A model generated the notes under the pieces. That model was not told the DNA's origin and ran no database searches. It saw only the letters and a program-made list of their open reading frames with translations. This document shows positions 42,556-51,037 of a DNA stretch of 52,827 nt, piece by piece. The stretch comes from Acidobacteriaceae bacterium (GTDB lineage Bacteria > Acidobacteriota > Terriglobia > Terriglobales > Acidobacteriaceae), in the NCBI GenBank assembly GCA_003165795.1, contig PMWW01000051.1, positions 1 to 52,827 of the forward strand, read 5' to 3'. The translations under genes and the position numbers were made by a program. The first letter of the stretch is position 1, and every line of letters starts with the position of its first letter.

Positions 42556-42944
42556 TGGCGTACGTTTACTCATTAATGGGAGCCGACATAGAGTTCGGAA
42601 AAACACTCTGGAGGCAGTTGCGCGTGAACAAGAAGTTTCCGGTCAACGGAGCACTCTGGCTGTCCCAGTCTGAATCTGATGAATGGCATTTGTTGATTGC
42701 GACTCCACGAGTCGACGCGGTAGGGCCGAGAAAAGCCTACGAGGAACTCTCAGACATCACTCGGAGCATTCATGCGGATTCTGCGCAGTTGCTGAGGATC
42801 GAGCTTATCAGCCCCAAGCAGCCGTTTTATCAGGCCCTGCGCTCTGTGTTTGGGAAGGCTGCATCGGTGGAAGGGGCGCGACTCGGCAACACGCAGATCG
42901 GCGGAATGTACATCAATGACGCTTATCTGTATGAAATTCGTTGA
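42549..42944 (+). CDS. unknown protein, overlapping partner of the HEPN gene
   Basis: A 131-residue protein beginning MVMAYVYSLMGADIEF; GTG 42534 and ATG 42555 are alternative starts. It shows WHLLIATPRVDAVGPRKAYE and GMYINDAYLYEIR at the C-terminus, an alpha/beta composition, no signal peptide or membrane helix, and no metal or nucleotide motif. It overlaps the HEPN gene by a few bases and is thus translationally coupled. No family is recognised; a cognate antitoxin or regulatory subunit is one guess. Confidence 0.6.
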   Translation: MVMAYVYSLMGADIEFGKTLWRQLRVNKKFPVNGALWLSQSESDEWHLLIATPRVDAVGPRKAYEELSDITRSIHADSAQLLRIELISPKQPFYQALRSVFGKAASVEGARLGNTQIGGMYINDAYLYEIR

Positions 42945-42981
42945 CGAGGAATAGCTCTTCCTCACTGGTCGCGACGCTTGA

Positions 42982-44118
42982 TCATTCCGCCGCCGGCTGT
43001 TGCTGGGTCATGCAATGCAGGGCGCCCAGTCCCCAGATGAAATCGCGGCAATAGATACCGACGATCTCGCGCTCCGGAAACACTTCAGCCAAAGTGTTTA
43101 GCGCGACCCGATCGTAGGCATCGCCGAACACCGGCACCAGCACCAGTTTGTTGGCGATATAGAAATTGGCGTAGCTGGCGGGAAGTCGCTGGCCCGCGAA
43201 GTACACCGGAGCGGGCATAGGCAGCTTGACGACCTTCAGCGATCTGCCGGACTGATCGGTGCTCTTCTTGAGCCAGCGAAAGTTGTCGCCCAAAGGCTCA
43301 TGGTTGGGATCGTCGGCATCAGGCTCATAGGCGGTGACTACGGTGCGCGGGCCGACAAAGCGGGTAATGTCGTCCACGTGTCCGTGGGTGTCGTCGCCGG
43401 CGATCCCACGTTCCAGCCAGATGACCTTCTCGATGCCGAGGTAGTCGGCCAAAACCTCCTCCAGATGCTCCCGCGAAACTCCGGGATTGCGCTGCTGCAC
43501 CTCGCTCAGCAAGCACTCCTCGGTGGTGATGAGCGTGCCGCGGCCATTGACGTCGATGCTGCCGCCTTCCAGCACAATGTGATGCAATTCGCCGTCGATC
43601 CGTACTTCCGGCAGCCACGCCGGAAGACGCAGGCGTTTGGCGATCTCGGCCGCGACCGGCGCGTCCAGTTTCCAATCATCATACTTGGCCCAGGCATTGA
43701 ATCGCCACGCGGTGGCCGCAACGGCAGGGAAGTCGCCTTTGCGCGAATCGCGGCGCACGAAAATCGGCCCGTAGTCGCGCGTCCACACCCGATCAGTTGG
43801 GATCCGTAAGAAACGAAGATTGCCCGCCGGCTTGCCTGGAGCCGACGCCTTTTCCGGAAGCACGTGGGCGCGAACCAGCACCGCGCGAGCTTTCGCCTCG
43901 CTAGGCTCGTCGTCAACCAGGATGTTCACCCGCTCGAGACGCGCCAGGTGGCGAATGATCTCCGCGTAGATCCAGGGAACGCCATCGAATTTTCCCGGCC
44001 AGTCGGAGCGGTTGTGTGGCCAGGCGAGCCAGGTGGCGTCGTGCGGTTCCCATTCCGCCGGCATGCGGTAGCCGAGCGCGGCGGGCGGTTGCGACAGTGG
44101 GCTGGGCTTCTTGGGCAT
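42982..44118 (-). CDS. aguA: agmatine deiminase
   Basis: A 378-residue guanidino-modifying enzyme converting agmatine to N-carbamoylputrescine and ammonia. Family features in order: MPAEWEPHDATWLAWPHNRS at the N-terminus, VWTRDYGPIFVRR (substrate Asp), HIVLEGGSIDVNGRGT (EGG), GDDTHGHVDDITRFV (catalytic His) and GLGALHCMTQQQP (nucleophile Cys). All catalytic residues are present. ATG 44118. It lies downstream of the amidase gene on the same strand, separated by 240 bases containing two 31-bp direct repeats. Confidence 0.93.
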   Translation of the reverse strand: MPKKPSPLSQPPAALGYRMPAEWEPHDATWLAWPHNRSDWPGKFDGVPWIYAEIIRHLARLERVNILVDDEPSEAKARAVLVRAHVLPEKASAPGKPAGNLRFLRIPTDRVWTRDYGPIFVRRDSRKGDFPAVAATAWRFNAWAKYDDWKLDAPVAAEIAKRLRLPAWLPEVRIDGELHHIVLEGGSIDVNGRGTLITTEECLLSEVQQRNPGVSREHLEEVLADYLGIEKVIWLERGIAGDDTHGHVDDITRFVGPRTVVTAYEPDADDPNHEPLGDNFRWLKKSTDQSGRSLKVVKLPMPAPVYFAGQRLPASYANFYIANKLVLVPVFGDAYDRVALNTLAEVFPEREIVGIYCRDFIWGLGALHCMTQQQPAAE

Positions 44119-44209
44119 TCGTCGATTATGAGTACCGTGTTATTCGGGCGACAGCGCTTGCGGCGCGAGGCTCGTTAACCGGATGAGTGTCCTTCTGCTG
44201 CCGGCAAAC

Positions 44210-44283
44210 CGCAGATCCCTCGGCTGCGCTCGGGATGACAAATCATATGGGACGCAGGTCCCTCGGCTGCGCTCGGGACGACA
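44210..44283. repeat. 31-bp direct repeat, two copies
   Basis: Copies at 44210-44240 and 44253-44283 differ at two positions (core CCCTCGGCTGCGCTCGGGA), 43 bp apart start to start. A partial relative, GGTCCCTCCGCTCGGG, occurs at 50941-50956. They fill most of the aguB-aguA gap. Confidence 0.75.
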
Positions 44284-44358
44284 ACTTAGTAAGGTTGCGC
44301 GTTTCGTCGCGAATTCTTGCTCGGCGCAACTTGTCATGTCGGCAATGATATCAACTCG

Positions 44359-45258
44359 CTATGTCAGGAACCGCTGCGTGATTGCGGCGTAGGCATCGAC
44401 GCGCCGGTCGCGCCAGAACGGCCAGTTGCGCCGCACGTCTTCCATGTGGTGAAGATCGACTTCGGCAATCAAAATTTCTTGCTTGTCGTGCGAGGCCTCT
44501 GCGATCACTTGTCCGAACGGATCGGCGATGAACGAACCGCCCCAGAATTCCAGGCCCTTGCCCGGCGCTTCCTCGCCGCGAATATTTCCTGTCTCGAAGC
44601 CCACGCGATTGGGCACCGCAACGTAAACTCCGTTGGCGATGGCGTGGGCGCGTTGAATGGTGCGCCACGCGTCATATTGGGATTCGCCGTACTGCGCTTT
44701 CTCGTCGGGATGCCAGCCGATGGCTGTGGGATAGAAAAGCACGCTCGCGCCCTGCAGCGCCGTCAACCGTGCGCCTTCGGGATACCACTGGTCCCAACAA
44801 ACCAGCGTGCCGAACCTGCCGAAATCAGTTGCGAAACTCTTAAACCCCAGATCGCCCGGCGTGAAGTAGAACTTCTCGTAATAGAGCGGATCGTCGGGGA
44901 TGTGCATCTTGCGATAAATGCCGGCCAGTTTGCCTCCCGTATCAAGAATAGCCACAGTGTTGTGATACAGACCGGGCGCACGCCGCTCGAACAGCGAAAC
45001 AATGAGGGTGACGCTCAACTCGCGAGCTACCTCGCCAAGGCGCTTGGTAGCTGGTCCGGGAATAGGCTCAGCCAAATCGAATAGCGCTATGTCTTCGCGC
45101 TGGCAGAAGTACTGCGTCTGAAAAAGTTCAGGCAGGCAGATGATCTCCGCGCCTCTTCCGGCAGCGTCGCGAATGTGCGCGAGGGCGCGCTCCAGATTTT
45201 GCTCAGGCTCGGGCGTGCATGACATTTGCACTACAGCGATTTGAAAATTACGTTCCAA
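44359..45258 (-). CDS. aguB: N-carbamoylputrescine amidase
   Basis: A 299-residue nitrilase-superfamily hydrolase producing putrescine from N-carbamoylputrescine. The Glu-Lys-Cys triad is visible: CLPELFQTQYFCQ (Glu), YRKMHIPDDPLYYEKFYFTP (Lys) and TLVCWDQWYPEGARL (Cys). Length and the YEKFYFTPGDLGF segment match AguB. The start is TTG 45258 (read as MERNFQIAVVQMSC), preceded by GGAGAG on the coding strand; no ATG candidate exists closer to the conserved start. It is divergent from the DHS-like gene across 238 bases that show no clear element. Confidence 0.92.
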   Translation of the reverse strand: MERNFQIAVVQMSCTPEPEQNLERALAHIRDAAGRGAEIICLPELFQTQYFCQREDIALFDLAEPIPGPATKRLGEVARELSVTLIVSLFERRAPGLYHNTVAILDTGGKLAGIYRKMHIPDDPLYYEKFYFTPGDLGFKSFATDFGRFGTLVCWDQWYPEGARLTALQGASVLFYPTAIGWHPDEKAQYGESQYDAWRTIQRAHAIANGVYVAVPNRVGFETGNIRGEEAPGKGLEFWGGSFIADPFGQVIAEASHDKQEILIAEVDLHHMEDVRRNWPFWRDRRVDAYAAITQRFLT

Positions 45259-45496
45259 CTAGCGTCTCTCCGATTGCGCTATGGCGCTGGTAAAGTGAGG
45301 ATAGCATTGGAGGCGGTGCCGTGTGGAGCGATACAAGTGTTAATACACGATGACAGTCTTCCTCTCGCATTGACCGAAGCCGCAGGCAGCCTGTAGCTTC
45401 GATTATTCGAGCATTCCAGCAATCCCTATTTCCGCATCGCGCGATGGCGTCTCCGCGCGCTTCCCGGCGCGTTTCAAAGATATGACGAGGTGAGTT

Positions 45497-46561
45497 GTGA
45501 ACGACGAGCACAAGAGTCACGGCGAAGGCATTGACCGTGTACTGCACGATCCTATTTCCGACAAGCTGGAGCCGCTGGAGCCGCTTGATCTGTCGCAAAT
45601 CCACAGCGTCGACGACCTGGTGCGCGCCATGGGCCGCACGGCCTTCACCGGACGACAAGTGGGCGAGGGCGCCGAGGTGTTGGAAGCCATGGCGCGCGAC
45701 CCACAGTGTTTCGTCGTGATGACCCTGGCAGGCGCAATGACCGTTGCCAAGCAGGGACTAATCATCACCGATCTCATCGATAACGGCATCGTGAAGGCAG
45801 TCGTTTCCACCGGCGCACTGATGGCGCATGGATTGGTCGAGGCGGCGGGCCGCTCGCATTTTCGCTATGACCCGAAGATGGACGACATGGAGCTTTACCA
45901 GGCCGGCTATAACCGCGTGTACGACACGCTGGAGCCGGAGACCAACCTGGACTTCGTGGAGACGATCGTGGCCCGCATCCTGAAGGCATGGGAGCACAAC
46001 GAAGTGCTGTGCTCCTACAAATTAAATCGCGCGATCGGCCGCTACCTCAGCGAACACGTCGCAGAGCGCGGCATTCTGAAATCGGCGTACGAAAAGAATG
46101 TTCCGGTGTTTGTGCCCGCCTTCAGCGATTCGGAGATCGGACTCGACGTGGCGCTGCATAATCGTATGCGACGCAAGAACAATCTTCCCCCGCTGCGCTA
46201 CGATCCGTTCGAAGACCTGGAGTACTACGCCGACACGCTACTGCAGCAGGAGCGCTTGGGCATCTTTACAATTGGCGGCGGCGTGCCGAGGAACTGGGCG
46301 CAACAGTTCGGACCATTTATCGAGCTGCGCCATCGCCGTGGTGGCGAGGACTTGCCGCTCAAGCGATTTCACTACGGGGTACGCATCTGTCCGGAGCCGG
46401 TGAACTGGGGCGGACTGTCAGGTTGTACCTATAGCGAAGCCGTGTCGTGGGGCAAGTTCGTTCCTCCCGAGGAGGGTGGGCGCTTTGCCGAAGTGCTGCT
46501 GGACGCGACTGTAGGACTACCTCTGATCGCGGGCGCGGTGCTGGAGCGTACCAAGAAGTAA
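45497..46561 (+). CDS. deoxyhypusine synthase-like protein
   Basis: A 354-residue member of the deoxyhypusine synthase family, which transfers an aminobutyl group with NAD. Conserved areas are TLAGAMTVAKQGLIITDLID, FSDSEIGLDVALHN, GIFTIGGGVPRNWAQQ and the segment SGCTYSEAVSWGKF, whose SWGK lysine aligns with the catalytic lysine of DHS. Bacteria lack eIF5A, so bacterial homologues probably act on free polyamines, for example forming homospermidine from putrescine. Clustering with pdaD, aguA and aguB supports this. It starts at GTG 45497 after GAGGTGAGTT. It is convergent with pdaD. Confidence 0.85.
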   Translation: MNDEHKSHGEGIDRVLHDPISDKLEPLEPLDLSQIHSVDDLVRAMGRTAFTGRQVGEGAEVLEAMARDPQCFVVMTLAGAMTVAKQGLIITDLIDNGIVKAVVSTGALMAHGLVEAAGRSHFRYDPKMDDMELYQAGYNRVYDTLEPETNLDFVETIVARILKAWEHNEVLCSYKLNRAIGRYLSEHVAERGILKSAYEKNVPVFVPAFSDSEIGLDVALHNRMRRKNNLPPLRYDPFEDLEYYADTLLQQERLGIFTIGGGVPRNWAQQFGPFIELRHRRGGEDLPLKRFHYGVRICPEPVNWGGLSGCTYSEAVSWGKFVPPEEGGRFAEVLLDATVGLPLIAGAVLERTKK

Positions 46562-46632
46562 GAGCCACGCGACGGTATCCCACAAACAGGTAGTCCCACG
46601 CAGTAGGATACCGGCAAACAGCCCCGAAAAGG

Positions 46633-47190
46633 CTACTCGAAAATGAGGATCGCGGCGGCGATCACCGTGGTCCATAAGCCGCGCTTGTCGCCGACCGCGC
46701 TCTGAGTGATGTTGGTGGTGCGCACGATCTTGTTGGACAGCCGGTAGACTTCCTTCTTTTCGTCCCATGACTTGTCCGCATCGAACTCCACGTCGAGCGT
46801 GGTGGCCAACATCTCGGCGGCCAACTCCTCGGCGTAGTCGCCGGCCAGATCGTCGGTCTCGCCGAAAGAATGGTGCTCGCTCAGATAGCCATAGGTACTG
46901 CGATCGGCCGGGATGGCCAGGCCGATGCTGCAAGCCGTCAGGCGGTGGGGCTCGCGGGTGGAGTTCTCGGCCACCACCGCGAACACGACCTCGCCGGGCG
47001 AGAGGTACTTAAGCCCGTCTTTGCGACCGATGAGCTTGCAGTTAGGCGGGAAAATAGAAGACACGCGGACGAGGTTCTGCGCTGCGATCCCCGCATCACG
47101 CAAAGCCAATTCAAATGAGGTGAGCCGTTCTTTGTGTTTCCCCACGCCTTTGGTGAGGAAGATGCGCTTGGGGACCATGTCCTTGGCCAA
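46633..47190 (-). CDS. pdaD: pyruvoyl-dependent arginine decarboxylase
   Basis: A 185-residue proenzyme converting arginine to agmatine. It has the PdaD pattern: [40 protein letters not shown] (self-cleavage at the serine of SSIFPP yields the pyruvoyl group) and [20 protein letters not shown]. The C-terminal region is complete. TTG 47190 has GGAGG ten bases upstream; ATG 47178 (MVPKRIF) lies close behind an AAGGA and is a real alternative. It supplies the substrate for the agmatine deiminase nearby. Confidence 0.88.
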   Translation of the reverse strand: MAKDMVPKRIFLTKGVGKHKERLTSFELALRDAGIAAQNLVRVSSIFPPNCKLIGRKDGLKYLSPGEVVFAVVAENSTREPHRLTACSIGLAIPADRSTYGYLSEHHSFGETDDLAGDYAEELAAEMLATTLDVEFDADKSWDEKKEVYRLSNKIVRTTNITQSAVGDKRGLWTTVIAAAILIFE

Positions 47191-47304
47191 TTTGTGAGCG
47201 CCTCCAGTAAGCAGATAATTACGACCGAATTTTTAAAAGTAACACATCGCGCAGCCCGGCTAATGTGAAAACTGCGTTACTGAAAAAACAGTTTCCAGAA
47301 AGGG

Positions 47305-48213
47305 TCAGCGCGCGGCGCTCTCCGCCGCCTGCGCCGCCTTCAGTTTGACGGCAATTTCGATGAACGCCAGCGCTGCCCGGCTGAGCGCTTTGTCTTTGCG
47401 GAAGACCAGCGCCAGCTCGCGCTGGATGCGGGCGTCGGCGAGGGTCATCGCAACCAGCGCCTTGGCCTTTAGATCTTCGACCACGTTGGAGCGGGGAATG
47501 AAGCCAACGCCCACGGCGACGGCCACGAAACGCTTCAATAGTTCGCTGGAGTCCAGCTCCATCGAAACGATGGGCTTGAGCCGGCGCTCGTGGAAGAGTT
47601 GCTCCAATGCATCGCGGGTGCGGCCGACTTTGGGCAACAACAATGGATACTCCACAACTTCCGCCACCGTGACGCTGGCTTGGCCGGCCAGGGGATGATC
47701 GGGAGGTGCAATCACGACCAACTCATCGCGGTGGATGGGAACGACGGTGAGCCGCTTGTCGTTCACCGGTAACGAAACGACCCCGAAGTCGCAGGAGTTG
47801 TCGATAATGGCTTCGAGATTCTTGTTGTGTTCCAGGCGCTTCACGCTGACCGCGACGCTGGGATATTGCCGCTTGAAGTCGGCGAAAACCTCGGGCAGGA
47901 TGTGCAGGCAGGTGCCCTCATTGGCCGAGACTACGATTTCGCCGCGCGGCACGCGATGCATCTCAGCCAAGGCGATCAACACCACGCGCCGTTGCTCCAG
48001 GGTTTCTTCGGCATACTTCTGGAAGACCTTGCCGGGGGCGGTGACGGCGACTTTGCCGCCGCTGCGATCGAGCAACTTGGCTCCCACTTCCTCTTCCAGC
48101 GCGCGGATTTGCGACGAGATCGCCGGCTGAGTGCGGAAGCGCCGCTCCGCCGCCCGCGAGAAGCTGCTGAGGCGAGCGACTTCCAGAAATGTTTCCAGCT
48201 GATCGAAGTCCAT
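47305..48213 (-). CDS. LysR-family transcriptional regulator
   Basis: A 302-residue LTTR. An N-terminal winged HTH (residues 1-62: FLEVARLSSFSRAAERRFRT, ISSQIRALEEEVGAKLLDRS) is followed by a linker helix and a periplasmic-binding-like effector domain (about 90-300). The Cys/Asn-rich effector pocket (ANEGTCLHILPEVF) is of the CysB/CynR-like type. ATG 48213. It lies upstream of pdaD on the same strand with 115 bases between, so it might regulate the polyamine genes; no LysR box (T-N11-A) was convincingly located. Confidence 0.87.
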   Translation of the reverse strand: MDFDQLETFLEVARLSSFSRAAERRFRTQPAISSQIRALEEEVGAKLLDRSGGKVAVTAPGKVFQKYAEETLEQRRVVLIALAEMHRVPRGEIVVSANEGTCLHILPEVFADFKRQYPSVAVSVKRLEHNKNLEAIIDNSCDFGVVSLPVNDKRLTVVPIHRDELVVIAPPDHPLAGQASVTVAEVVEYPLLLPKVGRTRDALEQLFHERRLKPIVSMELDSSELLKRFVAVAVGVGFIPRSNVVEDLKAKALVAMTLADARIQRELALVFRKDKALSRAALAFIEIAVKLKAAQAAESAAR

Positions 48214-48428
48214 GATGAGTAACGATGGCTGACGGTAATTCGTCGTTCCCAGCCGCCAGCGGCAGTTTATCTGGAATTGTTACTTTCTCCCAATTTGAGG
48301 CGTAGGTGCTGGCAGGATTGGCGGCCGGAACTGCAGCTCCCAGACGCTAGTTCCATGGGTGTGGAATGAGTGGGAGCTGATTGTTTGGACGCGGTGATAC
48401 CCGAGGTTAGCCCGAAAGAAGGGTGAAC

Positions 48429-48519
48429 CTGACAACGCCTTCGTTCTTATCGATGGGGCACCAGGCTTGGGTGGGGAACTCTCCTCTATTCCACACATTC
48501 GAAAGTCGCGAATGTGTGG
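48429..48519. repeat. dispersed repeat plus 11-bp hairpin
   Basis: 48429-48464 resembles 15398-15433. It is followed by CCACACATTCG/CGAATGTGTGG (48491-48519, seven-base loop) and GGGCACC. A related GAAAGTCGCGAATG...GGCACC block occurs at 50028-50053. This fills the 48214-48536 gap, which has no gene. Confidence 0.6.
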
Positions 48520-48536
48520 GGCACCGGGCCCGAAGT

Positions 48537-49874
48537 TTATTGACGCAGTTTGAGTAGGAAATACAGGTTGCTATTGCGGACTGCTAGCGGATTCTTTTGA
48601 ACCGAAGCGACTGTCTCCGCTACTTCGGCCAAAACCTTCAAGCCGCCGATGGCCTTGACGATCTGTTCAAGCTGGTTGGGTAAAAGACCGCTGTGGACCC
48701 CAATAGCAACCACGGCAGTAGTTATTCCCACGGTTAGCGCTGATTTCTTGATCTGCTGTTTTTGCTCATTTCGCGCTTGTTGTTGAAGCTGCATCAGTTG
48801 AGGCTCAAGAGTGTCCATGTACAATTCCCGAGCTTCAAGCTCTGTAAACTCCTTCTCAGGTGTTACGTGCTCACTAAGAATTTTACCCAGAGCAGCGCGA
48901 TAGCTGTCGAACGCTTCAGATTCTTCCTTCCTAATCCTCAGAATTCTGGCGAGTGGAAGGTCCATAAAGAGTGGTATCGAATGGGTCATCTGAGCACACA
49001 AACCCGCAGTGCGACTCGCCAATCGGTCTTCCGGACGTGCCAGTTTGAGGAATTGTGCTTCGCCAACGCGGTCCGTCAAATAGCTTACATTCAATTTGTC
49101 GCCGTAATAAGATTGCGAAAACACATCAGCAGCCATCTGCCCCATTAGAGATTGCACGAACCCGACCTGCATCATTTCTCGTTCAGTGAGACGGGGAGAG
49201 CGGCGATGGCTCCCGTGGGCTTGACGCAGCCACTGGGGTACCGAATCGTACAGGCGAATTAACTTTCCGTGTTCAATGAATTCTTCGGGGCCCTGGATGA
49301 TGATAGATCCCTTGCCCTTAGGTCGAGGCACATACTCCATACTGAACTGTTGGAACATGCTGTCCGTGAGTTCCCGAGCGACTTCTTTGATTCTTTCCAC
49401 CTGGGGCGCCACTTCCTGGAAGCAGTGAGGGCACAGCATCGGTGTGGCACGTACCGGGATGACTATGCCAGCGTCAATTACAGGTCGTAGCTCGGCGATT
49501 GCTCGTAGGCCTCTGGACAAATGATCGCGACAGACAGACTGACTTGCGTGCTTACTATGAGAGGTGACCCTGATCGGAACGACGAGTCTATCGCAGAATG
49601 CCGCTGCATATCGGGCGAGTGATTCGGACTTGCGAACCAGGCACTCCTCACATGAGCAACCGGTAGCACCACGGAACGATGCGCTTGCAAGGAAATTGAA
49701 TCTGGCCAAGGAATTGTGGTCATCGGGCTCTGGTTCGGGAAGCTTTATGGCCTCTTCGACCTCTTCAATGATGCTGGACACTTGCCGGAACGGCAGCGAA
49801 AAGACTTGGCGGTCAATCTCTTCGGGCGACACGAGACCGTGACGCTCAATAATCTCGATCAGTCTCGTGGCCAT
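48537..49874 (-). CDS. unknown protein with cysteine clusters
   Basis: A 445-residue protein of no recognised family. Residues 70-80 carry CSCEECLVRKSES and residues 145-155 carry LCPHCFQEV, so two C-x2-C type pairs plus single Cys residues could bind zinc. The middle is helical (QFSMEYVPRPKGKG, LTEREMMQVGFVQSLMGQMA). A Gln-rich coiled stretch (MQLQQQARNEQKQQIKKS) precedes a hydrophobic segment (ALTVGITTAVVAIGVHSGLL) that could be a membrane helix near residues 380-400. ATG 49874. Its codon and base use is less GC-biased than that of its neighbours, suggesting acquisition. It stands alone. Confidence 0.7.
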   Translation of the reverse strand: MATRLIEIIERHGLVSPEEIDRQVFSLPFRQVSSIIEEVEEAIKLPEPEPDDHNSLARFNFLASASFRGATGCSCEECLVRKSESLARYAAAFCDRLVVPIRVTSHSKHASQSVCRDHLSRGLRAIAELRPVIDAGIVIPVRATPMLCPHCFQEVAPQVERIKEVARELTDSMFQQFSMEYVPRPKGKGSIIIQGPEEFIEHGKLIRLYDSVPQWLRQAHGSHRRSPRLTEREMMQVGFVQSLMGQMAADVFSQSYYGDKLNVSYLTDRVGEAQFLKLARPEDRLASRTAGLCAQMTHSIPLFMDLPLARILRIRKEESEAFDSYRAALGKILSEHVTPEKEFTELEARELYMDTLEPQLMQLQQQARNEQKQQIKKSALTVGITTAVVAIGVHSGLLPNQLEQIVKAIGGLKVLAEVAETVASVQKNPLAVRNSNLYFLLKLRQ

Positions 49875-50363
49875 GTTGGAGACAAGGTTAATAGAGTTTT
49901 ACCGTGTGAACAATACGAGTCCGTCAGCGACTCGGCTCTGCCCGCGAGTGGAAGTTTGACCGACAGTGGAGTCCGTCGCAGACGCTACTACACTTGGCAG
50001 AGGGGCAAACGCCGACCCACTCAGGCGAAAGTCGCGAATGAGCGTGGCACCCCGCGATCTCCGATCCCGCCGAGATCTTATTCCCATCTCGGGAAGGGAA
50101 CTGCAGAAAAGCACCTTCGTAATCTTGACGACTTAGAAATCTACTCTGAATACTGGAATGGTTAGGATAGAATCCGCCTGGCCTTGGCGCTCCTGCCCTT
50201 TTGTGTTTCTGGGAGGGACGGAACCAGTTGTCAGAAGCCAGTTGTCAGAAGCCAGGGGTTAGTTGCCAGTTGTCGGTTGTCAGTTGTCGGTTGTCGGTGC
50301 CGAGGCCCCGTCTGACGGTTCCCGCCGGCTTTACCTACTTTCTGTCCCGGGTAAGTTCCTATC
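49875..50363. other. long non-coding region with word-like repeats
   Basis: No convincing gene. 50222-50297 is a string of CAGTTGTC/GTTGTCGG/GCCAG(GGG)TTAG words (TTGTCAGAAGCCAG repeated twice, then GTTGTCAGTTGTCGG). 50028-50053 resembles the block at 48500. No promoter can be assigned with confidence. Confidence 0.5.
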
Positions 50364-50495
50364 TATCAATACTTTGGAGGCAAGTCCCGGCGGCTCAATA
50401 CTTTACGGGGAATGATGCAAAGTATTCAAAACAAAGTGGTTGCATCGTTGTACAAGTCAAGCATTATCAATACTTTGGAGGCAAAGTATTCAAAA
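50364..50495. repeat. AATACTTT/AAAGTATT repeat array upstream of the small Cys/His gene
   Basis: A 20-base direct repeat TATCAATACTTTGGAGGCAA occurs exactly at 50364-50383 and 50465-50484. CAAAGTATTCAAAA occurs at 50418-50431 and 50482-50495. CAATACTTT occurs again at 50396. The last copy is a palindrome, AATACTTTG-GAGG-CAAAGTATT (50469-50490), with a ribosome-site-like GGAGG in its loop. It ends 33 bases before the ATG at 50528, so it may be an operator or leader hairpin. Confidence 0.7.
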
Positions 50496-50527
50496 TAAAC
50501 ACTTTAATTTATAGGGGAGGGGTACTT

Positions 50528-50911
50528 ATGACTCTTCAAATATGTCAACACGTCAAGCCGGGCGGAACGCGTTGCGGATCACCCGCGCTGCGCGCCGATA
50601 AGTTCTGCTTTTATCACTCCAACATGCGCCAGTCGATGCCGATGACGACCATGTTTGTGGAGGAGAAGTCCGACCTGAAGCCGGGCGAGTTTCCGGTGGC
50701 CAACTTCGATATGCCGTTCCTGGAAGATGCGGCTTCGATTCAAATCGGGTTCATGCAGCTGATATACGGAGTGGCGCACCATCGGCTCGATCCGCGACGG
50801 GCGCAGATCATTCTGTCAGCGCTGCATGGAGCGGCCAGCAATCTGCGGGCGCTGAACGCGAGTCTGCCGGAATGTGTGGGGAAAGAAGCGGTGGAGGACA
50901 AAGCGGCGTGA
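50528..50911 (+). CDS. small CxH...C...CxxxH protein
   Basis: A 127-residue protein. The N-terminus, ICQHVKPGGTRCGSPALRAD followed by KFCFYHSNMR, gives C-x-H...C...C-x3-H, a likely zinc-binding knuckle. The rest is helical (IQIGFMQLIYGVAHHRLDPR, AQIILSALHGAASNLRALN). Proteins with this CQHxxPxGTxCGSPAL head are widespread and multicopy in Acidobacteriota; their function is not known. ATG 50528 follows GGGGAGGGGTACTT; the frame is open back to 50201, but that is repeat sequence. Its leader has an unusual repeat array. Confidence 0.8.
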   Translation: MTLQICQHVKPGGTRCGSPALRADKFCFYHSNMRQSMPMTTMFVEEKSDLKPGEFPVANFDMPFLEDAASIQIGFMQLIYGVAHHRLDPRRAQIILSALHGAASNLRALNASLPECVGKEAVEDKAA

Positions 50912-51037
50912 GAATGCGGTCCCAGCGCCGGCGAACCGTAGGTCCCTCCGCTCGGGCTGAACCACCCCAACGAGCGCAAAAGCGGCGCTTGTCGGGGGCC
51001 CCGATCAGCCCTCGGTTGGGATGACACATTCGATGAG

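Noticed and set aside
50364-50495. Possible CRISPR array
   Set aside because: The repeats are short, unevenly spaced and partly inverted, with no cas genes nearby; no CRISPR is visible anywhere in the window.
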